DNA of 64,000 bases from Pholiota molesta (GCA_014925825.1 JACGCK010000021.1:62001-126000); one strand, 5' to 3'. Counted from the stretch's first letter, positions 35,128 to 49,069 are shown. Program-made: numbers and translations. Notes: generated by a model not told the origin, from the letters alone.

Positions 35128-38100
35128 CGGACTAGCAGAAAGGTCAAGAGCGTCTATGGGATCGAGGGATGGGGGTTTCGAGGAGGAAATTGTCTCCAGT
35201 ATGGTGCACGAGCTGGTGTATGGAATGGCGGCTTAGTGAAGGTGGTTTTGGTTGCTGAACTTGCGGTGAATCGTTGTCCTTGGTGAGACGCTGGGGTTGT
35301 CTTTGCGTTGACCCGGATTACCGAACCTAAACCGCCACGGTCAATGAGATCCGGGCGGGAGAGGACGGCAAAGGCTGCGGGTTGTCAGTCAACGTGGGTT
35401 CCTCGCTCCCTGTACAGCGAGGAAACGGCTTTAAGGGCGATGAAAGGGGGTTGAACGAGAAAGACTTCCTGTTGAACGGGCAACTTGGAAGTTGAAGATG
35501 TGAGATACGATGCAATGCTCGTAAGTCCTGTCAGGGAGGTTCGCCTACAAGGATCGTCAGTAAAATCAAGCCAGACAAACGCAAATTGCCAATATCCAGC
35601 GTATACAGACCTCGAACCGATGACCACCTGGATGGATGGTGCCAGGTCAGCGAGGCGGTAAAATTTTTTACGGTGGATCCACATACTCAAGGGTCAACAA
35701 ACGAAGGTCGCTGTTTCTTTGTTGGTCAGTAATGGTGGAGTAGGATGTCCCCCAACGTCGTGTTAAACGGACACGACGGCCTAAGGAGAATGCAATGTGG
35801 AGGACTGTAATAAGACGAGTTGCTTTCGCGGTTGGACATTCACTCCGGCGGAGTTTCTGCAACTATCGATGACTTGATCGGCTGATGCCGGTGTTCGTTC
35901 ATCCCTCCACCGCTCCACGCAACCCCTCAGAGAGCGCATCTTGTCCACGTCTGCAACGAGGCAGCACAACTATGGAAAAAATACTCTAACTAGGAAATCT
36001 GACAGGGTTCACAGTAGATCACCGTTTTCTGCAAATCTATACCCAAACTGGATTTTTCTCTCCATCGATCAACATGTCGAGACGGTATCTATCACTCGTC
36101 GTACGTAATTTTGGAATCGATTCTGGAAAATCGCCAGCTTAATTAATTTTCTCATTGGACATGCGCAGCCGCCGCGCCAAATTGCAGCCGCGCCGTTGGC
36201 GTGTGCGCCGTGCGGCGTACGCCCCGTATGTATGTACGCTCTAAACAGCGCTAACCAAATGCGCTAGCGCTCTCTGCGCCGCTGCGACCAGGCACTCACA
36301 CTGTACCCGTACCCGCACCATGTACCATATGCACCAGTCCCAGGGCAGGACCTCCGACCCCGCCAGAGACCGTCCACATAACATAAGAAAATCCGCACAT
36401 CACGGGCACGGTCGAGCCCATCCCAGCCCATCCCCTCCAAGACTCATTTAACTGTTTTTAACCCAACAACGAGGGTTGAGCGTGTGTAACGACTACGCCC
36501 TGCAGGATTTCATTATCACAGTGTAGAATGCATCTGCATCCGTGGTCTGATGGATGGCACGTCGAGCGTTGCGGCGTAACTGATACTAAACCACAACGAA
36601 CACTTCGCAAACGCACTACCTCAGAGCTGGCCTTTCAACATACCTACTTGGACTAACCGTTCCAATGGATACGGAGTTTTGGATTACTAATGACTGCCGG
36701 CGCATTGCGAGATTTTCTCCTTCTTCACTTTAAAGTTGACCGACTTCCCTTTCCAGAAACTTGTTTGTCGTGGTAAAACAAAAGTTGCTGCCTAAAATAC
36801 CCCGCAGAAGTTTCTCAAGCGGCATATCCTCTCGAAATACGGTGTCAATATACCCCCTAACGTCAAATCTTCGTAGTTGTGGCGTCCCGAGGACTGACAG
36901 ATCAATTTTCATCCTTCGAGTCTGCCTGAGTCTGCCTCCGAGTCTTCGAGCCCGACGGCGGCTTCTCGCCATTTCCATCTAAATATTCGGCGCTTCCAAG
37001 GCCTTTGCATCGCCTTATTTTTCCCGGCTCGTAAAATATAATATATACCGCATCTCAAGGAAATCAACCCAGCAGAGCAGAGAAGTGCGACTCCCGGATT
37101 TCGGAAGAAAAGCAGATACATACGTGCCAACGCCTTTGGCGGTCTTTTTATATCCCCGAGGATTCAGGATGATCAAGAATGTTGCGTGCCACAGCGGCTG
37201 CGCATGCGGTCACGAAGAATACCGAGAAAGAAACCTGGAAGTGGACTGCAAATACGTCCGCAGCAAAGGTGGAATGTATATAGCTGCCTATGTGTATGGC
37301 CTCGCTCGGTCGGTCCATAAGCGCCGCATTTTAAAAGTGGTGCAATTGACTAGTAGATGATGTGGATTGGCCTAGAATAGTTGACCGATACTATGTAGAG
37401 TAATAACGGCCTCCGATGTAGCGGGAGTGCTCAAATCTCGGAGTATACTTACACATTGACATCAATGATTTTTTCCAATGCGCTGGAGGCGGCTGGAGTA
37501 AGTACTGGCGGAGATAGATATTGTCAAGAGAAAACCGCTAGCGTACCCAACGCAACTTCAAACCTTGGTCTAGGCGTGGAGGCGTCGCATTGGAAGACTG
37601 CCGATATATGCTTTAAATTATACCCAAGGACGTATAGGTCTTGAACAGCGCTGGAGGGCATACAATCATAGTCTAGTCTCCATTTGAGAGTAGCCATTTC
37701 ATCTTATTCTCTGATTCTGATACTTTATAAAACACAAATCAAACCCTTCGAGCTTCAATCTTCAAGTATTAACGAGAAACATGGGATTAACCTGGGATTA
37801 ACCTTACCTCCGATAAGACCTATCTGTCTGCAAACTGACACGCATGAGGTCTCGAGAACATATGCGTCTATGTATATTCTAGACTATTGTTACAGTAACT
37901 GTATACTGTCGCCTAAATATTTTAGACGCTGCTACTGGTAGATACTGTGATCACCGGACACCGAATAATTTATTATTATAAAGTTATATAAACAACCCAC
38001 CAGACCTCACTTATCGGCGAATACACAAAGTGCTCTATTAGTGTATTGAATATGTCAATGGCGGTTTGCTGGCGCTCACTGGAGGTTCTCGTGGTAGCGT

Positions 38101-40405
38101 AGGAGAGCGTAGGAAGGAGCAAGTACAATTGGGGATAGATACTACGAACGGCCGAGAATTGAATAGAGGCGTGACATATGTTTTTCGTTTTTTATTTTTT
38201 TACCTCGGCCCTAGCCTCTAGGTGCTCAGTCGTCGACCTCGAAGATGTTTAGATGCTGCCCAACGATGCGGTGGCACGGCCGATAAGTACGCCAGGGGAT
38301 GTGTGATGCTCCCACGATGCGCGGCTCGTTCCTCCTCTGGCAAGAAAGCCTCTAGCTCTGAGCCTCTGACAAGGCATATTCATTAGGTACGTTGGCTACA
38401 GACGCTTAGAAAGTTAACTGGTTATGGCATTACAGCTACGCCGCAGTGGTCGACCACCGCCGCCACGCATCACAATCCAACAACTTCGTCAGAATCACGG
38501 CGCATTGTCTTGAAAAACATCATGTCGGGCGCACGTCACCCCAGAATCGACATGGCGTTTCGCAGTTTCGCAATCGCCTTTCGGCGATTACTGTATATAT
38601 TTTTATATCTGAATCGGTTTACTCCAAGATCATCTGAACGTAGGGGACCGACTGACCTCCCCACGTCAAAGCGCTGAATCTTCAATGCGTCACAGAGCCA
38701 CCCAAGCCTCTCAATATTCCATGCAAACATCGCCAATACCATAGCGTCACTCTCCGTTGACAGTCCTGGCAAGTTTTACATTTTGGCGCTTGATCCAGGT
38801 TTTTTGGCCCCGCAACTGCCCCATGTGCCTCCGTGAAGTAGTCTGCACGCACGCCACTGCCAGTGGCATGCTCGATGAGATTCGAAAAATGATATATCTG
38901 TTCTGAGCTGTCCTACCGTGTCATAAATAGCTTGTGTGATTGGACACTGGCATAATATAGCAGAATATAGCCTCGACCTCGGAGAGTTCCCTCCACCCGG
39001 GGCTCTCGGGAGCCTGAGGCTTCTCGAGCGTCGATGATGGTCATACCTATAATAACCTATTTTCTCGTGTGATGAACCAGTGTCTTCGTCAGTTCGTTTT
39101 TGCACAACGAGGTACAGACTGATTTTATCAGATCTGCAGCACATCCGTTTATTGCCTCGATCTTTTCTCTGCAATCAGTCAAGTCAAGTTATGATAGTGA
39201 TAGTGATAGAGAAGGCTAAGATACATACACTTATGCTCAGCGCTGCGATAATAGGGCGATCCCAAAGAAGTAGACAGAATCCCCATGGACAGGATAAACG
39301 TATCTCCCGCCGTGTTGATGATACCGTATTTGTCCTCACCTGTCCCAACTCGAGTCTCGATAAGTATGTTCGAAGCTCAGATGATAGCAATATTCCTGGC
39401 AGAATTTTCCCAACGCCCCGCCAAAGGCAGACCCAACTTCTTTATTCATATGGGACGTGGCGTGCGGCGGAGCTACTCTTTTATCTAGTTCGACTCTCGA
39501 GTTTTGCGAGCGGTCGGACTACGGGTCGTTCTATGGTCATGCGGTGGACATTGACAGATATGCGAACTCGGAACTGCTGGCATTGTCGTGGGGCCAGCAC
39601 CGACGAAAGCGCTCGAAAGCGAGGGAGGAAACAAGGTTATGTACATACGGAGAGCAACTCCAGCTTGCCAAGAACAAGATACTGCACCCAGCGCCTTCGA
39701 ATCTGCAAAGGCTCTCACAGACTCACACAAGCTCGATGGTCGCAACCCGCAGGGCACGACGAATTCTGGATCATCGATCGTACAAGACCCAAGAGCGCGG
39801 TGCGCCCCGCCAACGCCGACAAGCCAGAGTGAACTTAACTGCTCGAATGTAATTCTGCGAGACTGCGTGGCGTACCGCCCTTCATTTCTGACGACACTTC
39901 GCATTGAAGGTTTGGTCAAGGTCGATGATGAGAGACTCGAAAACCAATAGAAATAATGGCACCTACGATGCCGAGGCAGAATCTTGACAGCGCGAGAGAG
40001 AGCGATGATACTCCGGGACGAAGCGCTCGCGCTGCCCACATCACGTTAATGTCGTCGTTGCTACGGAAAGCAGCTCTTTATTAGCGAATGTGGGGTAGTT
40101 ATGTGATATCAATAACAAGCTTCGGAAGGTCGATTTGAGGTCGAGACTCGATTCCCATCGTCGCTGGGCTATCTCGATTAGCGCCTTGGCTCGTATGCTA
40201 ATAGCGCCTGTAACTCACTACAGATAAGCACATAACATTCATGTAACATATGTGCATACATACCTCATGAGGCTGAAAAAAGTTTGTTGGAGCTCGCCAT
40301 CTTCTATGCACAAGCTGATCGTATAGGAAGTTGTGAAGTTCTAGAAAATCTGTCGTATAACTACATACAAATCATTCATACCATACTTTACTACAAGGTT
40401 GACAA
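35128..40405. other. Gene-poor region with one doubtful coding stretch
   Basis: More than 5 kb without a recognisable gene. The first kilobase is presumably the ODC promoter and 5' leader. Minus 39485-40039 is open (MGSASASSRSIIALSRAV, then TFEQLSSLWLVGVGG and IDDPEFVVPCGLRPSSL); minus 39184-39390 ends with a hydrophobic run (PIIAALSISVCILAFSITIT). These could be pieces of a small MARVEL-like membrane protein with frame damage, but I cannot join them. No RNA gene was found by eye. Confidence 0.3.
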
Positions 40406-41831
40406 TCAGTCTATATTTGGATTGTGCCGTGGTGCCTGAGCAGCGCCTGGATATCTGTGTGAAGGTAGAGTCGTTGGAGGTGGCATTGCTTCTCTGCCAG
40501 TGGCGGGTTGTTCGGGAGTGGCCGATGTTGCAGAATTGGCTGAAGCCCAGGGTGCTGCTGTAGATGGAAATAGTTGGTTCGCACCCACCGGTGTTGACCT
40601 TGGTGGTTTGGACGACGATACAGTTGCGCTGGGTAGAGTATCACCACTCTCCCACTCCAATAACCCACCCAAGGGGATGTGTTGTACGACAACGCGCTTT
40701 CCCAAAACTTCGGCCTGGAACGGGAAAAAAGAACAATTTCAGAGACAATACGTAAGGGTGAACCAAACACATTGCAAACCTCGAACATCTTGAACAAACC
40801 CGAATTGACTTTTCCCCAATTAGGCACTCCGGCGGCGATGGAGTGAAGTTGGGACGAGTGCTCGTGAAATGGACCATGCTTGACATCGTGGATTCGCATA
40901 ATGGCCATAAAATACAGGTTCGTGGGTGGTAAAGGGGGTCGAAGAATCGCCGACACGGGAATATCTGTTTGGTCTTCGTTATCATAAGAAAGAGCTGGGT
41001 AAATGGGGGGAAACATTGGGGATTCGGTAAATAAATACTATTACCTCGGAGTTGGCCGCTCCCGAAAATGTAGGGAAGAAAGCAGTAATCGTCGAGACCC
41101 CAGACGCCATGACTGCCCGCAGGTTCAAGTCTATAGACATCCTGTAGTTTCCAACATAGCCTCAGGTATCGCAAGAAAACGTTCAAGACGAGATCGCGCT
41201 CTTCCTCTGCGACGGGTTGCAAGAATCGGACCAGTGTTAAGCACAGGAGAAAGAGCGCAAAGGAAGTCTCATGCCCGGTGCCGTAGTCCATTCGGCCAAA
41301 GGATCCAAACGCCGAAAGAAGGTAAGGCTTTACATATGGAATAATCGCCGAAAATTCAGGGCCCAGAAGTGTCTCGAGAGTGTCGTCAGCCCTCTGCCGA
41401 AAGAGTGCATATTATATACGGTTTACGGACGCTGGCCAAATGGATTACGGACCTCCTCCAGGCGTTGGCCCCACGTTCGGAAGGCCAGATTCCCGAATCT
41501 CTGCGGGGTCTGAAGTGGAGGTATCTCTTCTATCCAGCGGTCCAGATCATCGAGAAGAGCGAGGAGCCTTTCCGCTGGCTGTTTGGGTTGGTTATCAGGA
41601 TGCGACAGACTGGAGTAGACATACCTGACTGCGACTCGAAGGTTCCCAAGGTATGATACATCCAACTACAGATTCATTTAGCCGTCGTAGAAAAACTTGG
41701 TAATCGCTATAAGATCGCGTAGTTTTCCAGTGTTCGACATCATAGTCAGTCTGGATTTGCAGGGTAGGTGGCGTCAGGTTAGCGATTTCCGATATAGAAA
41801 TCTGCCTTAGATGTTGCGGGTTGCTGGTCAT
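40406..41831 (-). CDS. Protein phosphatase 2A activator (PTPA/Rrd)
   Basis: PTPA peptidyl-prolyl isomerase that reactivates PP2A catalytic subunits (yeast Rrd1/Rrd2). The N-terminus contains VEHWKTTRSYSDYQVFLRRL. Over introns follow PAERLLALLDDLDRWIEEIP, QRFGNLAFRTWGQRLEE, DDTLETLLGPEFSAIIPYV, LLSAFGSFGRMDYGTGHETS, FALFLLCLTLVRF and YRLEPAGSHGVWGLDDYCFL, the most diagnostic stretch, then PYIFGSGQL, ALSYDNEDQTDIPVSAILRP, NLYFMAIMRIHDVKHGPFHE and VPNWGKVNSGLFKMFE. The last exon (EVLGKRVVVQHIPLGGLLEW) is followed by a Pro/Ala/Ser-rich tail ending at 40406. About 400 residues. No frame changes. It is divergent from Ku70. Confidence 0.93.
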
Positions 41832-42113
41832 TATGGATTGCAGCTATTCGCTGAAAGATCGCTTCCACAAAGCCTGTCGGGACTCGGCGGTGTAGGTAAG
41901 AGTTGAAAACAAGGATCCGGCCAAATCCTGGCGAAGGTGCTTGATTCACGTGACAGCCGTCGCTGCCGAAACAGTACTGTCACGTTCGCCCTCAGTCACA
42001 AATAACGCGTTTATGACATCGTGACTCAGCGTGTTTGAACCGAACATCCAATTTATACCTTCTCGTACTTTTGCGTTTGCCTCATAACTCTACTGGTCTA
42101 AGTTCTACTCAAG
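41832..42113. promoter_or_regulatory. Shared divergent promoter of PTPA and Ku70
   Basis: 282 bp between start codons. It contains CACGTG (41947-41952) within an inverted pair CGTGACAG (41949-41956) / CTGTCACG (41977-41984), an ACGCGT motif (42005-42010) identical to the MluI cell-cycle box, and TGACTCA (42022-42028) identical to an AP-1/Gcn4 site. Which gene they serve is unknown; binding is inference from motif identity. Confidence 0.5.
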
Positions 42114-45100
42114 ATGCCTCCATACGATGACTGGAACAAGATTGACGAGGAAGAAGAAGAGGAATTGCAGGATTACTCAGTGAGTTCGGTGCATTGTCAT
42201 GAAATGATGAAACAACGCGAATTCACCTGAACATGCGCATTAGGTGTTTGAGACGAAACAGGACGTAATTCTGTTTGCCATAGATTGCTCAGAATCCATG
42301 TTGAACCTATACGAATCATCTACATATGAAGATACTCAAACATGCCACCTGTATAACGCTCTTAACGCTGCCATGCATATTCAGAAGAAGAAAATCATTG
42401 TTGGCCCGAACGATTCTGTTGGCATTTTGCTTTTCAACACAGTGAGACAGTAAATTTTCTCTCAGAACTTTGAGTGACCTCTATTCGCCCTTGAAGACCA
42501 GAAAGTCGGAGGCCAGCCGCACTCAATCAGAAATCAAGCGCAACACATATCTCTACCAACCAATCGCCCCATTGAGTGCACCAAAGATACAAGAGCTCAT
42601 ACAGCTGCTTGATGGTTTGTCTGTATTTCTCCTTTCAAGCTTATCGCTTATCGCCCTGAGAAGCTGCCCTGCAAGACCAAAACGAACTGAGAAAACAATT
42701 CCCTCCCCTTACGGAAGGGAGAACACCAATGGGCGACGTCTTTACAAGTTGCAATTGGGTATTGCGTGACGGGTTAGATCAAACTTGCTAACTTAACGGC
42801 ATTTGCTCACCAAAACCTCAGTGCCCCAAAGACTGCGTCAAAGCGCGTCTTTCTGATCACAGACGAAGACAATCCCCACCCTGGGTCAGGTAGCAGGCAA
42901 CTAACCACGTCTGCCAGAACAACTCTAGTCGTGAGTACTGTTGTCCTCAGATAAAGCAATAGATATCCATTCAAGTCCAGGATCTCACACAAGCGGGGGT
43001 TACCGTGGAGCCCTTCTTTATTAGCACGGAAGAAAAACCCTTTGACATAACAAAGTTCTATTCCGTAAGTACTATTATTAATCTCTCTCTTTTGTGATCT
43101 ATGCGTCCTTATTATGCCTATCAAAGTCCGTATTAGTGCCTACCAATCTTGAGGATGACGATGAGCTGCTGGACGAGGGCGCCATTCTTCCAGAATCGAT
43201 CTCCATTTCTAGAATCGACGATTTACTGGAACAAATGCGCTTTCGCGAAGTTCCGAAGCGCGCATTATTTTCCATTCCATTCCATTTGGCCAACGGCTTC
43301 ACCATTGGAATCAAAGGGTATGTCGCCGTAACTCTATTTAGTCTTCCCGCTAATCCACCTAAACCCCATTAAAAAGGTATAGCTTGGTTACGGAACAGAA
43401 GAAAGGGACATACAAATATTTCGTTGACCTCGGTGACAGGATGGAAGTTGCCACCACTAAAACGGCTTATGTGGACGAGGTGCGAATGCTCGGATGTCAT
43501 ATGATGCCGACCCCACACTGAGGATATCCCCAGGACCGACAAGCAGAAGCTGATCGGGAAAAGATTGTTTATGGAACAGACCTGGGCGCCAGCTCAGCCG
43601 CGGACGAAGAAGAGGAGGATGAAGAATCTGGTGCCCCCGTTGGCGCGCGCGTTGTCAAAGCTGGCAATCGCGTGAGTGCATTTCCCAGAACATAGTTTTC
43701 TGACACGACCTAGACCGTCACTTATGTATGAACCTTAGCCATTCTACACCGCAGAGGAGATTCGCTCTTTCCGCACGTTGGGTCTTGAGCCGGGTCAGTT
43801 TGGTGTCCGCCTTACGTGTGTATGTTTTTTCTCATCTCTTTCTAGGCATCAAACTCTTGGGATTCAAAAACCGGAGTACTTTGGAGTTTGAGGATAACAT
43901 CAAACATTCCCAATTCATATATCCGGATGAAATGGTAGGCCCAGATTATGCGAAGGCAGGACCGGTGACCTGATGGCCTATGGGTTTTGCTCCCCAGGCT
44001 TATTCCGGAAGCAAGCGGACCTTCAGCGCCCTGCTCAAGTCTATGGTCAAGAAAGATAAGATCGGCTTAGCGCTCGTCCTTACCCGCCGGAATTCATCGC
44101 CTGTATTTTGCGCGCTGTTACCTCAGGTACGAACTCGGTATATTAAATAGACGCCCCAGAAAATCAATCGTTGTGATAGGAGGAAAAGACGGACGAACAT
44201 GGATGGTCTGAGCCGGCGGGCTTCCACCTCATCCAACTCCCATTCGCGGATGATATCAGGCAGGCCCCGATCCAGGAGGGCTTCAAAGGTACCTATTTGC
44301 GGATATTCTCCTGCACTGCGACATCAGGTCACTGATCGAATTTGTCCCCCAAAAACTAAAATAGCATCTGAGGAAGTCAAAGAATTAGCCTATGCATGGA
44401 TTGACAAACTTGTCGTCAGAAACGGAACATACCCGCCGGACTCGTATCCCAACCCTTGTACGAGGCCATTCATCTATTGCTGAATTTACTTATGACTCTT
44501 TGTAGCTCTGGCGTATCATAATGAGCAGCTGCAGGCTAGTGCGTTCCGAGAAGAATACGATCCGGAGTCGTTCGAAGACCTGACGCTGCCTAAAATGGCA
44601 TCGATACACAAGGTAGGTCGAGTGCACTATGCTTATTGCTTCTCATTATAATGTCTCGCGGTAGCGCGCGGGGAAGTTGATGAAACAATGGAAAGCCGAG
44701 TTGCAGAATGATCCCTCAGCGAGCATGGTGGCTCCAGCGACTGGCTCAAAGCGCAAGGCGGTTCGTATTAACGAAATTTATGAACCCCAGTCCCCCGCAT
44801 GATCTGATTAATTCAATAGGATGTGAGCGTCGGTGAGGCCGAGGTCAGAAGCAAATACGATGAAGGTCTTCTCGTCAAGGTGAGCAGCAGATTTTTGGCA
44901 TCTGATTGAGTAGTGTTAATACAATTGGGCCCTACATAGCTACGCGTCGATCAACTGAAGGTACGGCTCATTTAAGTCCGGAGAAGCATTTTGTTAACAG
45001 ACACCCCGTGCAGGAATTCTTGAAGTCTAAAGGAGAGCCTGTGTCTGGAAAGAAAGACGACCTCGTCGAACGCGTTGCCGCATGGTTGGAAACGCATTGA
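42114..45100 (+). CDS. KU70: Ku70, DNA double-strand-break end-binding subunit
   Basis: Ku70 pairs with Ku80 to ring DNA ends and start non-homologous end joining; it also protects telomeres. Start MPPYDDWNKIDEEEEEELQD, then the vWA-like domain (FETKQDVILFAIDCSESMLN, MHIQKKKIIVGPNDSVGIL, EIKRNTYLYQPIAPL, MGDVFTSCNWVLRDG, KRVFLITDEDNPHP, DLTQAGVTVEPFFIS). The Ku core beta-barrel follows (EVPKRALFSIPFHLANGFTI, PFYTAEEIRSFRTLGLEPG, IKLLGFKNRSTLEFEDNIKH, QFIYPDEM, SMVKKDKIGLALVLTRRN, GFHLIQLPFADDIRQAPI). The C-terminal arm leads to a SAP DNA-binding motif (LRVDQLKEFLKSKGEPVSGK, DDLVERVAAWLETH). About 13 short introns and roughly 640 residues. All exon joins keep frame, so this gene appears intact. 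Confidence 0.94.
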
Positions 45101-47148
45101 TTCTTCTGGGCTGCATTTATATTGCCAGGTACATATGACCCCGAAGTGATCTTCTTATGTGCTATGCCAAATTTATTGTGATACGCAGGCTTTATCGATG
45201 TGCCGTGAAAGTTTCCTATGCACTACTTTGGCCAGTCACAAGTGCCAGTTTCTACACCGATTTTCCATTTTCCAGAGTACCAGATATGGAAGGCCAAGGT
45301 TTAAGTTTTCACACTGTCGTCGCGGATTACTCGACGACGTAACCATATGTGAACGCCTCTGAGCGACGCTTAAAGGCACTTGTCCTTGGTAGATAACGAT
45401 CTTGGGTTTAGTATGTAAGCTTGTAAGTATGTACGACGAGTAGTTGCGGTGTAATCTCAGCTGCCCTCGTGCGACATCTTTCTATTACAATCATATATAC
45501 AAAATCCTTGAGTGTGGTAACTGGAAGTACGAAGTCAGCTTCGTCACGGTTGCACTGACTGAATATCGCTCATTCTTATTGTTATATGATTGTCTTCGAA
45601 TTTTGAATGGGGCCCTATATGACAGCGGCACTACGCTGCGGCGTCCCGGGCGCATGTGCCCTTTTGACAGACCGTGTTGGACCCATAGGGGACCTGTCTA
45701 GGACGGACCAGGTGCTCAATACGGTGAACCAATGGAATCAAATGTATTTATGAACGTGGTCTATCAGTAGATGATTACTAGATGCCAACCCATGCAGCGG
45801 GCTGCAAGCTCAAAAGGAAAGAAACCTGACATTATAAAGGAACAATAACTCCACCGAATTGCGATACGCCCTTTGATATGCTCGTACATACGGAGCTCCT
45901 TGTAACGAGCCCATTGCCAGGGACTTTCGAAGTCAAGAAAAATTGGTACGGCTGACTTATTATAATACTATATACTGTTGCTCTTGAGGGCGTTGCAGTC
46001 CACGGATAAATGGGTTTCGGAGTACTCAGACTCAATACACAACAATCCTTAACATCGCAGTATTATGGTATGCCATTCAATTCCGAGTAATCATCTTCGA
46101 ATCTCGATCACTTGTGGAGGTTTCTTCGCCCCAAGGATCTACACAGTCTCAGGGGAGACCCATCCCCATCAGGAAAATACTAACAAGTCGTTTAGATATT
46201 TGCAAGGTACATCGAATGTTCCACAACTGCGTACTGCAGCTAGACAGAAGCTTGAACAGTCTTGAGCTTGAGGCCTGAGGACTTATTGGTTTGACTTTGA
46301 ATGCTGTATTCGTGGATAACCGTTTTGATTGATTCACGAATGTTTTTTCCGGAAAGATGGTTGAAATTCGGGATAACCGATGCTCTCATATGACACCAGA
46401 GTGCGCCACAGCACGCTGGCTCATGCTGCGGAGAGTTCTCGTGTCTCAAAACGAAGGCCATAAATTTTTGAAAAACATTGAAGAGATGAGGCTTTGTCAT
46501 TATAAAAATCGATCATGATTTTCCATATGACCTCTCAGAGGAGACTAATCCTTATGCGCCGTCGCAACAGGGAGCAAAGAAGACCAATGTAGCATCAAAA
46601 ATGAGTCTCCCGCGAGATGCTCTATCATCTTTGTGCCTCTAGAGTCTAGCTATATATACATACATCGGCTACATAGTAAATATAGCGTTCAAAAGTCGGA
46701 AGCGCTCACCCCGGCGTTGTGGACGGGGTAAAGATAAAATAACGAAGTATGGCACTAATCAGAATGGCATACTTGTGGTGCATACAGTGTGGCGTCTACC
46801 TTACATATACGAATGAAATACATAGTCCAAGATCCGCTAAATGAAATCGCTCTTAACTGTCGAAGATCCAATAACAAATACAGATTTCAAGAATTTATTT
46901 TAAATTTAGGCAGTCGCTTGTGTTATTCTCGGACCCCTGATCTTGCCTGTTTCCGATCATAGATGTCCCTCGTAGCAACGACGAGGCACCGAGTATCAAC
47001 GAAGCATGAATGCAGAGACAGTTCTGGAATCTGATATCGAAATTCTCGAACAATGTTCGCCAAAACGCCAGTCCGACAAACGACCTCGGCGACATACATA
47101 TCTGCGCACTGTGTCGTGTCAAAAGTTGACCATCACTGACAGGGAGTG
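45101..47148. other. Convergent intergenic region, nothing recognised
   Basis: The 3' sides of Ku70 (+) and the F-box gene (-) face each other over 2 kb. No conserved coding sequence was seen; short AT-rich tracts only. Confidence 0.4.
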
Positions 47149-48420
47149 TCATATCTCGCGCGAGCGGAAGCTGAGTCTGATGAGGCCTTGCTCGTGCCAC
47201 CGCAGGAGGTCATTCTGGATAATCTGCGTGATCGCATCCTCCACGTCCTTGTCGAACGGGTCGTCGTGGTACGCGATGAAGTGGATCCTTTTGATCGCGC
47301 TATACTGCGGCTCCGCGAGGCCATGGGTGAGAGAGCGGAGGAACCCGCGGTCGAGGTGGAATTGGCGCGAGGAGGCGAACCGAATCTCCAGGATATCCAG
47401 ACAGGGGTGCTGCGTCTTCGCCAGCCCGTACAAGACGCGTGGCACCCAGTGCATGAAGGCTAGAACGCGGGTAGAGGAACCGATCCTGATATGTCGAAGA
47501 TGCGGGGTGACGGAGAGGTCTAGAATATTTACGAAGGGTTCTAGAGGCAGATCTATGTACAACAAGTGTCAAGGTGTGAGCAAGGAGATATAGTAGCCAT
47601 TGGGAAATCGCGGAGGGGACCTGGACTAACCCTCAAAGCTTTTGGGTTGGAAGTCGATGTCTAGTTCCCGAAGGGACGGTCCAATTTTTTGGAGAAGGGT
47701 ATGTATGTCGGCCTGCGTCAGACGACCGAGGTTGCGAAAGTCTTGTGGTTCGATGGCTGATACTGGATCCTCTAGAGTCCATTTGATGGTGGTTTGATAT
47801 GCCGATAAGGTGTGCACGACTAAGGCAAGCACGAAGTCGCCTCGGGGAAGTTTGGACTGCAGCTCTTCTGGCCAGTCGCACTGGACGTCATCAAGATTGA
47901 CGTATTTCAAGGCAGGAAATAGAGCAAAGAGACCAATGAAATTACTTGGGTTTCCAAAGGTAGCCCGGCGCAAATTCAAAGTTGTCAGGAAGGGAAATGT
48001 ATATGGAAAACGTTTCAGGACTTCCGACTGACAATTGTTGCCTACTTCGTCCTTAGATAGAGTAAGTGAAGCAAGCTTTGTCCGTTGAGCGATTTTAGCG
48101 AGTGCATTGTATAGTGCGACAAGCTCGGAATCCGACCATATTTCTCTGTATCTTTTTGTTTGCACGTGAAGGCTGGTAATAGTGGGAAGAATTGCAGAGC
48201 AGGAAAATGGGGAATCGATAATGTGAGAGAATGGTTCAACAGTCGATTGACTGAGGGTAAGATTGGTGAAGACATGTCGGTATGTCCTCGAGCGCCAATG
48301 CTGGCAAACGGTAGAGAACGAGAGCGCGTCTTCGTGGTCAATTGGACGAACCACGTCCAGAATTAGGTCCTGGAGCTCGATCGGTAGGCGTGGGCACCCT
48401 GGATAACCCATAAATTTCAT
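47149..48420 (-). CDS. F-box-type protein with LRR-like region
   Basis: Agaricomycete F-box family protein, probably a substrate receptor of an SCF ubiquitin ligase. The N-terminus has the F-box: CPRLPIELQDLILDVVRPI, then DALSFSTVCQHWRSRTYRHV. The body is Leu-rich with repeat-like segments (FPYTFPFLTTLNLRRATFG, LFALFPALKYVNLDDVQ, VNILDLSVTPHLRHIRIGSS, HPCLDILEIRFASSRQFHL). One intron at about 47554-47634 joins SFE to DLPLEPF in frame, and the stop is at 47149. About 390 residues, intact. Its target cannot be guessed from sequence. Confidence 0.85.
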
Positions 48421-49069
48421 CTTGCCACTGTTGCGAAAATACTACACAGATTTCACTTTGCCTCTTGGCAATAATAAAAGGCTTACCTTTCAATATAGGT
48501 GGTCGTCGTATTCTATCCTCTTTATCTCTCTCATCGACCTCGATGCACACCACGGGAAATGGCCACCACCGTCGGAGTATTCGCAGTCCCTTTTAGGCAC
48601 TATGAAAGCCTGAAGTTGCGGTGATTGTCATGAGATCATCCATAGACCGAATAAGAGGGCTCACCTTTTCGAAAAGAGCGTCTTGTTGGTCTAAGTTCAA
48701 CGAGAGGGTGAATAAGAATGGTTGGCGCCATCGCAGACGTTGGTTTTCAAGAGGCTGTGATGAAACAGAATCTGTCGTCATATCTCCCGGGGAAACGAAA
48801 GCTAAAGCACTGAGTAATGGTTTTCGGAAGAAACGGAACCGAGGGTATTTCAATTTCTCATGCATCCCGTTGTGCAACATGGAATGAAATGGCAACATGA
48901 AAGAGAGGTCACGTGGCGAGAGATTGTGGGCGCTGATTTCTAAAATAGGCCTCGGATAGATCCGAATGGCGCCATCTTATCCGATAATAGTCTGACTAAC
49001 CAAGCTCGGCCATTCGCCGCTTTTCTCATTACACCAGCGCAAAGTACTTGTTTCTCGTCTTCACTCACG
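48421..49069. other. Divergent promoter region, F-box and glutaredoxin genes
   Basis: About 650 bp between divergent start codons. A minus open frame (48593-48898) has no recognised motif and is probably not a gene. Confidence 0.4.

Noticed and set aside
39485..40039. 184-residue minus-strand open frame as a real gene
   Set aside because: No recognised domain, no clear intron chain; kept only as a doubtful stretch in the gene-poor region.
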